Part shown: positions 1-5,491 of the stretch, in pieces
How the letters are laid out: each line of letters starts with the position of its first letter
How positions within the stretch are numbered: position 1 is the stretch's first letter
Assembly: GCA_030590765.1 (NCBI GenBank)
Contig: JAUVCP010000185.1
Location: forward strand, 1 to 5,491
Reading direction: 5' to 3'
DNA length: 5,491 bases
DNA from: Flavobacteriaceae bacterium
GTDB lineage: Bacteria; Bacteroidota; Bacteroidia; Flavobacteriales; Flavobacteriaceae
Program-made: the position numbers and the translations under genes
Notes under the pieces: model-generated
What the model was told of the DNA's origin: nothing
The model's database searches: none
Seen by the model: the letters and a program-made list of their open reading frames with translations, nothing else

Positions 1-114
1 TCTTCCTTTGCAAGTTATGGAGAGGTGCATGAAGGGTGGACAGCTAATGACGTAAAAGGTTTTATCAAGATCACCGCTAATCAGGGAAAAATATTTAACC
101 ATGTAAATTCTTAA
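1..114 (+). CDS. argG: Argininosuccinate synthase, C-terminal end (partial)
   Basis: The window opens in frame 1 inside a gene, and only its last 37 codons are visible, ending with TAA at 112-114. The tail reads SYGEVHEGWTANDVKGFIKI and then ANQGKIFNHVNS. The YGE, W-T-x-x-D and KGF-x-K elements fit the C-terminal helix region of argininosuccinate synthases. The enzyme joins citrulline and aspartate, using ATP, in the penultimate step of arginine synthesis. argC starts 3 nt after the stop, and argG directly before argC is a typical Bacteroidota order. No catalytic or ATP-binding segment is in view, so the call rests on the tail plus context and is probable rather than certain. Confidence 0.75.
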   Translation, partial: SSFASYGEVHEGWTANDVKGFIKITANQGKIFNHVNS

Positions 115-117
115 AAA

Positions 118-1095
118 ATGATCAAGGCAGGAATTATTGGAGCAGCAGGTTATACGGCTGGTGAATTGATTAGGATTTTGATGTATCATCCTAAAACGGA
201 ACTGACTTTTGTTTATAGCACTTCTAATGCAGGTAATAAAATTTCTGATGTTCATCAGGATCTTGAAGGTAATCTGGACTTAAGATTTACAGATACGATC
301 CAGGCAGATATTGATGTGTTGTTTTTGTGCTTAGGTCATGGAAATTCAAGTAAATTCTTACACAAGAATAACTTTTCAAAAACAACAAAAATAATTGATC
401 TTAGTAATGATTTTAGATTGGAAGATGACAAGATTTTTGAAAACAAGGAATTTGTTTACGGTTTACCCGAAATGAATAGAGAGTCTATATTAGAAGCAGA
501 TTATATTGCAAATCCGGGGTGTTTTGCAACAGCAATTCAACTTGCTATTCTGCCTTTAGCTAGTTCAGGTTTAATCAAAAATGATATCCATGTAAATGCA
601 ACCACCGGAGCAACCGGAGCAGGAACAAGTTTATCAAAAACAACTCATTTTACATGGCGTGATAATAATTTTTCATCTTATAAGGTTTTTACACACCAGC
701 ATTTGGGTGAAATTAACCAAAGCATAAGTCAATTGCAAGATAGTTTTAAGGATGAAGTGATATTTATTCCAAATCGAGGTGATTTTAGTCGTGGAATTTA
801 TGTCACTTTGTATACTGATTTTGATGGAACTATTGAGGAGGCAAAAGATATTTACAAGAAATTTTATTTTGATGCAAAATTTACATTTGTTTCTGATAAA
901 GAGATCTTTTTAAAACAGGTAGTAAATACCAATAAATGTCTGATCAATTTGCATAAACATAAGGGTAAATTGCTAATAACAAGTGTAATAGATAACTTGT
1001 TGAAAGGCGCATCCGGACAGGCAGTTCAAAATATGAATTTAATGTTTGGATTGGATGAAAGTTTAGGTTTGAATTTAAAAGCAAATTATTTTTAG
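118..1095 (+). CDS. argC: N-acyl-gamma-glutamyl-phosphate reductase (ArgC, type 1)
   Basis: This NADPH-dependent cytosolic enzyme reduces N-acyl-glutamyl 5-phosphate to the N-acyl-glutamate semialdehyde, the third step of arginine synthesis. The N-terminus carries a Rossmann glycine motif, GAAGYTAGEL (residues 8-17). YGLPE is at 114-118. The catalytic cysteine is C135 in NPGCFATA, and an HxHxxEI motif (H193 to I199, HQHLGEI) holds the conserved active-site histidine. The C-terminal KGASGQAVQNMN block starts at K296 and is characteristic of the type 1 subfamily. The length of 325 residues is normal and nothing is missing. The ATG at 118 lies 3 nt after the argG stop and gives a start directly before the Rossmann strand. 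No Shine-Dalgarno sequence precedes it, so translation is probably coupled to argG. Whether the acyl group is acetyl or succinyl cannot be read from this protein. Confidence 0.96.
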   Translation: MIKAGIIGAAGYTAGELIRILMYHPKTELTFVYSTSNAGNKISDVHQDLEGNLDLRFTDTIQADIDVLFLCLGHGNSSKFLHKNNFSKTTKIIDLSNDFRLEDDKIFENKEFVYGLPEMNRESILEADYIANPGCFATAIQLAILPLASSGLIKNDIHVNATTGATGAGTSLSKTTHFTWRDNNFSSYKVFTHQHLGEINQSISQLQDSFKDEVIFIPNRGDFSRGIYVTLYTDFDGTIEEAKDIYKKFYFDAKFTFVSDKEIFLKQVVNTNKCLINLHKHKGKLLITSVIDNLLKGASGQAVQNMNLMFGLDESLGLNLKANYF

Positions 1096-1130
1096 TGAGA
1101 CAATGATTCAATAAAAGTACACATTTGTTT

Positions 1131-1160
1131 TCCCTCTTGAGAGGGGTAAGGGGTGTGTTT
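1131..1160 (+). repeat. Intergenic palindromic repeat, copy 1
   Basis: This lies in the 80-nt argC-proC spacer, 35 nt after the argC stop and 15 nt before the proC ATG. The core is TCCCTCTTGAGAGGGG, a hairpin with loop TTGA (1137-1140). It is followed by TAA and then GGGGTGTGTTT. The outermost pair is T-G here, where the other copies have C-G. It matches the copies at 1977-2010 and 5119-5147 in sequence and orientation. No T-run follows the stem directly, so it does not look like an intrinsic terminator. Confidence 0.9.
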
Positions 1161-1175
1161 AAAGAGTAAAACATT

Positions 1176-1973
1176 ATGAAAATAGCAATTTTAGGCGTAG
1201 GTAATTTAGGATATTCCATCGCAATAGGAATTTTAAATAAAAAGAAAGATCTGAATTGTAAGGCCTTATATCTCACAAAAAGAAACACGAAAACCTTAGA
1301 GCATTTAGGTAAATTGTCAGTGGTAAAAATAACATCTGATAATAAAAGAGCAGTCAAATATTCTGATGTAATTATTGTTGCAGTATTGCCTAATCAGTTA
1401 AAAAAAGTATTAGAAGAAATAAAAGAGGTTGTTGTTCCTAGCAAGCATACTATTATTTCAGTTGCTACCGGAAGGGAGATAGTAGAAATAGAAGCCGTTT
1501 TAGGCAAGGAAGTGCCTGTTATTCGTGCAATGCCTAATACAGCTATTTCCGTAGGGGAATCTATGACATGTTTGAGTGGAAATGATTTAGGAGATCAAAA
1601 AATGACATGTGCCAAAACTATTTTCAATGCTTTAGGTCAGACCCTTTGTATTCATGAAAAGCATATGCAGGCAGCAACAGTTATTTGTGCAAGTGGTATC
1701 GCATTTTGGATGCGGTTGATCAGGGCAACAACTCAGGGAGCAGTGCAGCTTGGTTTTCACAGTAATGAAGCTCAGCAATTATCTATGCAAACCTGTTTGG
1801 GAGCTGCAAAATTATTGATTGATTCTCAAAGTCACCCAGAACAGGAAATTGATAAAGTTACCACACCAAGTGGTTGTACCATTGAAGGATTAAATGAGAT
1901 GGAGCATAACGGATTAAGCTCTTCCTTAATTCAAGGTTTAGTAGCCTCATATCAAAAAATAAATGAAATTTAA
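1176..1973 (+). CDS. proC: Pyrroline-5-carboxylate reductase
   Basis: This enzyme reduces pyrroline-5-carboxylate to proline with NAD(P)H, the last step of proline synthesis, in the cytosol. The N-terminal Rossmann motif is GVGNLG (residues 7-12). The middle carries RAMPNTA (117-123), the conserved P5C reductase block. The C-terminal helical domain has the family signature in the form TTPSGCTIEGL around residues 229-239, followed by an NEMEHNGLSSSLIQG-type helix. Many P5C reductases have PGGTT where this one has P231-S-G-C-T; from memory, a P-x-G-C-T form occurs in other Bacteroidota ProC proteins, so I do not read it as damage. The length of 265 residues is usual. The ATG at 1176 starts immediately at the Rossmann strand; the upstream sequence is A-rich with no clear Shine-Dalgarno. 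It sits between two arginine genes, 80 nt after argC and 60 nt before argD, with a repeat copy on each side. Confidence 0.95.
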   Translation: MKIAILGVGNLGYSIAIGILNKKKDLNCKALYLTKRNTKTLEHLGKLSVVKITSDNKRAVKYSDVIIVAVLPNQLKKVLEEIKEVVVPSKHTIISVATGREIVEIEAVLGKEVPVIRAMPNTAISVGESMTCLSGNDLGDQKMTCAKTIFNALGQTLCIHEKHMQAATVICASGIAFWMRLIRATTQGAVQLGFHSNEAQQLSMQTCLGAAKLLIDSQSHPEQEIDKVTTPSGCTIEGLNEMEHNGLSSSLIQGLVASYQKINEI

Positions 1974-1976
1974 TTT

Positions 1977-2010
1977 CCCCTCTTGAGAGGGGATTAAGGG
2001 GTGTGTTTTT
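1977..2010 (+). repeat. Intergenic palindromic repeat, copy 2
   Basis: This lies in the 60-nt proC-argD spacer, starting 3 nt after the proC stop and ending 23 nt before the argD ATG. The core CCCCTCTTGAGAGGGG (1977-1992) is a perfect hairpin of six pairs with loop TTGA, or seven pairs with a two-base loop. ATTAA separates it from GGGGTGTG and a run of five T. The orientation is the same as in copies 1 and 3. The T-run lies 13 nt beyond the stem, too far for a normal intrinsic terminator. Confidence 0.92.
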
Positions 2011-2033
2011 AGATTCCTAAAAAAATAATAATT

Positions 2034-3164
2034 ATGAACTTATTCAATGTTTATCCACTTTACAACGTTACTCCGGTGAAAGCAAAGGGTTGCCATGTTT
2101 GGGATGGAAAAGGAACGAAATATTTAGATCTTTACGGAGGTCATGGTGTAATATCCATCGGGCATACACACCCTGAGTATGTTACAAAACTAAAAGAACA
2201 ATTAGATTATATTGGGTTTTATTCCAATTCTATTCAAAATCCTTTGCAAGTTGAATTGGCAAATAAATTAGGTAAGCTTTCGAGATGTGAAAATTACGAT
2301 CTGTTTTTATGCAATTCAGGTGCCGAAGCTAATGAAAATGCCTTAAAACTTGCATCTTTTAAAACAGGAAAGAAAAGAGTTATTTCCTTTGAAAAATCTT
2401 TTCATGGAAGAACATCGGCAGCAGTTGCTGTAACCGATAATATCAATATCAATGCACCTATTAATTTACAACAAGAAGTTACTTTTTTACCTTTGAATCA
2501 AATAAATCTGGTTAGGAAAGAGATTGAAAAGGGAGATGTTTGCGCTGTAATTATTGAAGGAATTCAGGGAGTTGGAGGTTTGGATGAAGGAACAACAGAT
2601 TTTTTTAAAGACTTAGAAAAGATTTGTAAAGAGAATGAAGTGATTTTGATTCTTGATGAGATCCAATCTGGCTATGGCAGAAGTGGAAAATTCTTTTCTT
2701 TTCAACATCATGATATTCATCCTGATATTATTACAACCGCAAAAGGAATGGGAAATGGTTTTCCTATTGGTGGGGTGTTGATCTCTGATAGAATAGAAGC
2801 GAAATTTGGTATGCTTGGCACTACTTTTGGAGGTAATCATTTGGCTTGTGCAGCAGCAATAGCTGTTCTAGATGTTGTGGAAAAAGAGAAATTAATGGAT
2901 AATGTAAATGCAGTTTCATCTTATTTTTTAGAAAGAATTAAAGAGATTTCACAAGTTCAAAAAGTAAAAGGAAGGGGAATGATGCTTGGGGTTGAATTTG
3001 ATTTTGAAGTTGCTGAAATTAGAAAGAAATTGATATTTGATCATCATATTTTTACAGGGGGAGCAGCAAATAAAAATCTGTTGAGAATTCTTCCACCATT
3101 GAGTGTAACAAAATCTCAAATAGATGAATTTGTGAATGCTTTAAAAGTAGTTTTAAACGATTGA
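2034..3164 (+). CDS. argD: N-acyl-ornithine aminotransferase (ArgD, class III PLP enzyme)
   Basis: This PLP enzyme moves the amino group from glutamate to N-acyl-glutamate semialdehyde, giving N-acyl-ornithine. Visible class III features are NSGAEANENALKLA (N94 onward), which holds the PLP phosphate; FHGRT (123-127); and LDEIQSGYGRSG with the pyridine-nitrogen aspartate D208. AKGMGNGFPIGG follows, with the Schiff-base lysine K237, and then GTTFGGNHLACAAA, with the threonine that contacts the phosphate across the dimer. The 376-residue length is standard for ArgD. The ATG at 2034 gives the usual short N-terminus ending in a YPLYNV-type segment; no Shine-Dalgarno is seen. The stop at 3162-3164 is 2 nt from the proA start. 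Class III aminotransferases are hard to separate by substrate, so an ornithine or succinylornithine enzyme is possible. The arginine context favours the N-acyl-ornithine role, and the downstream carbamoyltransferase suggests the acyl group may be succinyl. Confidence 0.93.
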   Translation: MNLFNVYPLYNVTPVKAKGCHVWDGKGTKYLDLYGGHGVISIGHTHPEYVTKLKEQLDYIGFYSNSIQNPLQVELANKLGKLSRCENYDLFLCNSGAEANENALKLASFKTGKKRVISFEKSFHGRTSAAVAVTDNININAPINLQQEVTFLPLNQINLVRKEIEKGDVCAVIIEGIQGVGGLDEGTTDFFKDLEKICKENEVILILDEIQSGYGRSGKFFSFQHHDIHPDIITTAKGMGNGFPIGGVLISDRIEAKFGMLGTTFGGNHLACAAAIAVLDVVEKEKLMDNVNAVSSYFLERIKEISQVQKVKGRGMMLGVEFDFEVAEIRKKLIFDHHIFTGGAANKNLLRILPPLSVTKSQIDEFVNALKVVLND

Positions 3165-3166
3165 TA

Positions 3167-4363
3167 ATGAACAAAAACTTAACATCAAATCAAAAGAATG
3201 CCGTCTTAAAAAGTATGGCAAGATTATTATCTCAAGAAAGAGAAACAATTCTTGATGCAAATAGGATTGATGTAAAAACCTTTGCGGAAGATGATAAAGC
3301 GATGTACGACCGATTAATTGTTAACGATTCTAAAATTGATGGAATGATTAAATCTTTAGAACAGTTGGTGTCACAAGAAGATCCGGTTGGGAAAAATATT
3401 TTTCATTTTACTCATGAAAATGGTTTGAAGGTCACAAATAAAACTGCTGCTTTTGGAACGGTAATGATCATTTATGAATCTCGTCCGGATGTAACGGTGG
3501 AAGCTGGTGGAATTGCTTTTAAATCTGGTAATAAAATTTTACTAAAAGGAGGTAAAGAAGCAATCAACTCTAATTTTGCAATTGTAGATCTGTGGCATAA
3601 AGCATTGGAGGAAAATGATATTTCACAAAACTGGGTGGAGTATATGAATTTTAACCGACAAGAAACACAGGAATTTTTAAAGAATCCAACACAAAAAGTA
3701 GATCTAATCGTTCCTCGTGGAGGAGAAAAACTAATCGCTTTTGTAAAAGAAAATGCAACTTGTCCGGTGATAGTGAGTGGCAGAGGTAATAACTTCGTAT
3801 ATGTACATGCTGAGGCTGATCTGGATAAAGCTTTAGAGATCATTTTCAATGCAAAAACAGCAAAAATATCAGCCTGCAATGCATTGGATAAAGTATTGAT
3901 TGATTCTAACCTATTGAATTTTGATGGTTTTATGTATAAATTAATATCAAAATTAAAGGAACACAAAGTAGAAATTCTAGGAGATGAGATTGTATCAGAG
4001 TTTGATGGAGTGAAAGCTATTCCCTCAGAAGAAACATGGTACGAAGAGTTTTTAGATTATAAGATTGTTATTGCCATGGTTTCTTCTATGAAAGTGGCAA
4101 TAGCAAAGATCAATAAGTATAGCGGAGGGCATTCTGCATCCATCATAACCGAAAATGAAAAAGTGGCAAATGAGTTTTTAGAATCTGTTGATTCAGCAGC
4201 AGTCTATCATAATGCTTCCACTAGATTTACTGATGGATTTCAATTTGGCTTGGGCGGTGAATTGGCTATAAGTACTGATAAACTGCACCATAGAGGTCCT
4301 ATGGGCATGCAACATTTAGTAACCAATAAATGGTATATTTTAGGAGATGGGCAAATCAGATAA
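3167..4363 (+). CDS. proA: Gamma-glutamyl phosphate reductase (glutamate-5-semialdehyde dehydrogenase)
   Basis: ProA reduces gamma-glutamyl phosphate to glutamate-5-semialdehyde with NADPH, the second step of proline synthesis, and belongs to the aldehyde dehydrogenase superfamily. Visible blocks are YESRPDVTVEAGG (E104 to D108 and on), KSGNKILLKGGKEA shortly after, and VPRGGEKL (V182-P-R-G-G). The catalytic cysteine C237 is in SACNALDKV, and HHRGPMG (374-380) lies near the C-terminus. After CNA many family members have a glutamate two positions on; here it is aspartate, a conservative change. I chose the ATG at 3167, which gives 398 residues and starts 2 nt after the argD stop. A TTG at 3161 is in frame but lies inside the argD stop region and adds only two residues. 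The 3' end overlaps proB by 17 nt, consistent with coupled synthesis of the two enzymes, which share an unstable acyl-phosphate intermediate. Confidence 0.96.
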   Translation: MNKNLTSNQKNAVLKSMARLLSQERETILDANRIDVKTFAEDDKAMYDRLIVNDSKIDGMIKSLEQLVSQEDPVGKNIFHFTHENGLKVTNKTAAFGTVMIIYESRPDVTVEAGGIAFKSGNKILLKGGKEAINSNFAIVDLWHKALEENDISQNWVEYMNFNRQETQEFLKNPTQKVDLIVPRGGEKLIAFVKENATCPVIVSGRGNNFVYVHAEADLDKALEIIFNAKTAKISACNALDKVLIDSNLLNFDGFMYKLISKLKEHKVEILGDEIVSEFDGVKAIPSEETWYEEFLDYKIVIAMVSSMKVAIAKINKYSGGHSASIITENEKVANEFLESVDSAAVYHNASTRFTDGFQFGLGGELAISTDKLHHRGPMGMQHLVTNKWYILGDGQIR

Positions 4364-5129
4364 AAAAAGAATTTTATTAAAAATAGGAACGAATACCCTT
4401 ACCAAGGAATCCAATTTTATTTCCAGAGGAAAGATTGAAGATATTGGCAGGCAAATCTCGGAATTGAGCGATAAATATGAATTCATTATCGTGAGCTCAG
4501 GGGCGATTGCAGTAGCTAAACAATTTGTAAATTTGGAAAGTCGAGGAAAAGAGATCAATGTAAAACAAGCTTTGGCAGCTATAGGTCAGCCACATTTGAT
4601 GCGTATTTTTCAAGAGAATTTTAGAGAATTGGGTTTGCTTACTTCGCAGTGTTTGCTGTCATATAACGATTTTGAAAGAGAAAAATCAAGACAAAATATT
4701 GTAAGTACCATTAATATTTTGGTTGAGAATAATTATATTCCCATCATCAATGAAAATGATACGGTTTCAACAGATGAAATACAGTTTGGAGATAATGATA
4801 AGTTGGCAGCTTTAACAGCTTTATTGTTAGATGTTGATTTGGTAATATTTGCATCAAACACCAATGGTATTTATACAAAAGAGTCTATTGCAAACAATAA
4901 AAAAGAAACCATTAAAAATGTAAAGGATGTTAGGAAACTTAAAGCCGAAATATCTGATATAAGATCATCTCAGGGATCGGGTGGTATGGAATCGAAAATT
5001 GAAGCAGCTGAATTATTGCAGAAAAATAATATAGAAACCTGGCTGGTAAACGGACTGGAAGACAATTTTATTTTGAATGCAATGAATAAAAAATCTGATT
5101 TCACAAAAATTATTAATTCCCCCTCTTGA
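4347..5129 (+). CDS. proB: Glutamate 5-kinase, short form without PUA domain
   Basis: ProB phosphorylates glutamate at the gamma-carboxyl with ATP, the committed step of proline synthesis. It is an amino acid kinase fold protein: LLKIGTNTLT near residues 10-18, VSSGAI from V49, INENDTV (N135-E-N-D), FGDNDKLAA with D149-N-D-K152, and GSGGMESK (210-217), the nucleotide-binding loop and lysine. At 260 residues it ends after this domain and lacks the C-terminal PUA domain of the E. coli enzyme (about 367 residues); short forms are known. The ATG at 4347 is the only usable start, because an in-frame TAG lies at 4341-4343 and no other start codon occurs before the kinase motif. An AGGAG directly abuts the ATG, too close to act as a normal ribosome site, so coupling to proA is likely. 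The last three codons and the TGA stop lie within repeat copy 3. Confidence 0.95.
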   Translation: MGKSDKKRILLKIGTNTLTKESNFISRGKIEDIGRQISELSDKYEFIIVSSGAIAVAKQFVNLESRGKEINVKQALAAIGQPHLMRIFQENFRELGLLTSQCLLSYNDFEREKSRQNIVSTINILVENNYIPIINENDTVSTDEIQFGDNDKLAALTALLLDVDLVIFASNTNGIYTKESIANNKKETIKNVKDVRKLKAEISDIRSSQGSGGMESKIEAAELLQKNNIETWLVNGLEDNFILNAMNKKSDFTKIINSPS

Positions 5130-5147
5130 GAGGGGTTAGGGGTGTGT
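5119..5147 (+). repeat. Intergenic palindromic repeat, copy 3 (overlaps proB stop)
   Basis: The hairpin core CCCCTCTTGAGAGGGG occupies 5120-5135 and is followed by TTA and GGGGTGTGT. It has the same sequence and orientation as the copies at 1131-1160 and 1977-2010. Here the left arm is read as the final Ser-Pro-Ser codons of proB, and the TTGA loop contains the proB stop TGA (5127-5129). The repeat ends 13 nt before the start of the carbamoyltransferase gene. An A-run, not a T-run, follows, which argues against an intrinsic terminator. Confidence 0.92.
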
Positions 5148-5160
5148 AAAAAATTGAGTT

Positions 5161-5491
5161 ATGAATTACTTATCAATAAACAACATTAACAACTTATCCG
5201 AATGGGTAAACGAGGCAATTGCATTAAAAAAAGATTCATTAAAGTTTCAGGATCTTGGTAAAAATAAAACCATTGGATTGTTATTTTTTAACAATAGTTT
5301 ACGCACTCGTTTAAGTACCCAAAAGGCAGCAATGAATTTAGGTATGGATTCAATTGTGATGAATTTTGGAAGTGAAGGATGGGCTTTGGAATTTGAAGAT
5401 GGAACCGTGATGGATCAGGGAAAATCAGAGCATGTAAAAGAAGCTGCACAGGTAATTTCACAGTTTTGTGATGTGATCGCTATCAGAGCTT
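5161..5491 (+). CDS. argF': N-acyl-ornithine carbamoyltransferase, probably succinylornithine type (5' part)
   Basis: The gene runs off the window; 110 codons are visible, roughly the first third of a family usually a little over 300 residues long. It would transfer the carbamoyl group from carbamoyl phosphate to N-acyl-ornithine, giving N-acyl-citrulline in arginine synthesis. The carbamoyl-phosphate site SLRTR is at residues 46-50, within FFNNSLRTRLSTQKAAMNLG. W74 in EGWALEF fits the tryptophan typical of the N-acyl-ornithine branch, and MDQGKSEHVKEA follows (84-95). This pattern differs from ordinary ornithine carbamoyltransferases and resembles the Xanthomonas acetylornithine and Bacteroides fragilis succinylornithine enzymes. 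At the specificity position (E92 in Xanthomonas, P90 in B. fragilis) this protein has S89, which suggests succinylornithine. The ATG at 5161 follows an A-rich leader without a Shine-Dalgarno, 31 nt after proB. Confidence 0.9.
   Translation, partial: MNYLSINNINNLSEWVNEAIALKKDSLKFQDLGKNKTIGLLFFNNSLRTRLSTQKAAMNLGMDSIVMNFGSEGWALEFEDGTVMDQGKSEHVKEAAQVISQFCDVIAIRA

Noticed and set aside
1118..1127. TACACATTTG as a Bacteroidota-type -7 promoter element before proC
   Set aside because: The consensus has two bases between TA and TTTG; here there are four, and I see no convincing upstream -33 element at the right distance. An internal promoter is not supported.
944..1357. Minus-strand open frame of 137 codons across the argC end, repeat copy 1 and proC start
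   Set aside because: It lies antisense to two clearly conserved genes, crosses a repeat, and its translation shows no recognisable domain. It is a shadow of the real genes.
1977..2010. Repeat hairpins as intrinsic terminators
   Set aside because: The stem is GC-rich, but the only nearby T-run (copy 2) starts 13 nt after it, copy 3 is followed by an A-run, and all three copies lie inside a co-directional gene cluster. Attenuation or processing remains possible.
3161..3166. TTG at 3161 as the proA start
   Set aside because: It would add only Met-Ile ahead of an ATG and overlap the argD stop. The ATG at 3167 is the more ordinary start and fits the family's N-terminus.
3472..3966. Minus-strand open frame of 164 codons inside proA
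   Set aside because: It lies wholly antisense to conserved ProA blocks, including the catalytic cysteine region, and has no family features of its own. The shorter minus-strand frames at 2613-2840 and 4340-4558 were dropped for the same reason.
4342..4346. AGGAG as a Shine-Dalgarno for proB
   Set aside because: It touches the ATG with no spacing and is part of proA coding sequence (Leu-Gly-Asp codons). Neighbouring genes also lack such sites, so it is probably chance.
4362..4368. A-run of seven near the proB start as a slippage or frameshift site
   Set aside because: The proB frame is intact and continuous through it with conserved kinase motifs directly downstream. Such runs are expected in AT-rich lysine codons.

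Overview
This AT-rich window lies inside one long plus-strand biosynthetic operon from a member of the Bacteroidota, most likely a Flavobacteriales-type organism. This placement rests on three things: the gene order, a Bacteroidota-type N-acyl-ornithine carbamoyltransferase, and start codons that mostly lack a Shine-Dalgarno sequence. No species can be named from the sequence alone.

Layout: the 3' end of argG (1-114); argC (118-1095); proC (1176-1973); argD (2034-3164); proA (3167-4363); proB (4347-5129); and the 5' part of the argF'-type carbamoyltransferase (5161 to the window end). All genes point the same way. The argG-argC and argD-proA gaps are 3 and 2 nt, and proA and proB overlap by 17 nt. 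Only the argC-proC, proC-argD and proB-argF' junctions have spacers (80, 60 and 31 nt), and each of these holds one copy of the same short palindromic repeat. There is no gene-free stretch longer than 80 nt.

The operon mixes two parallel glutamate-derived pathways. ProB, ProA and ProC make proline by way of glutamyl phosphate and glutamate semialdehyde. ArgC and ArgD, followed by the carbamoyltransferase and ArgG, make arginine through N-acylated intermediates. The acyl-glutamate kinase, deacylase and lyase genes are not in the window and would be expected in the flanking DNA. The carbamoyltransferase has serine at the residue that separates acetylornithine from succinylornithine enzymes, which points to a succinylated pathway.

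The points most worth a second look are the three-copy repeat confined to the operon spacers, the fact that one copy supplies the proB stop codon, and the serine in the carbamoyltransferase. The genes themselves are ordinary metabolic genes. I see no sign of a defence system, mobile element with its own transposase, RNA gene or other previously undescribed system.
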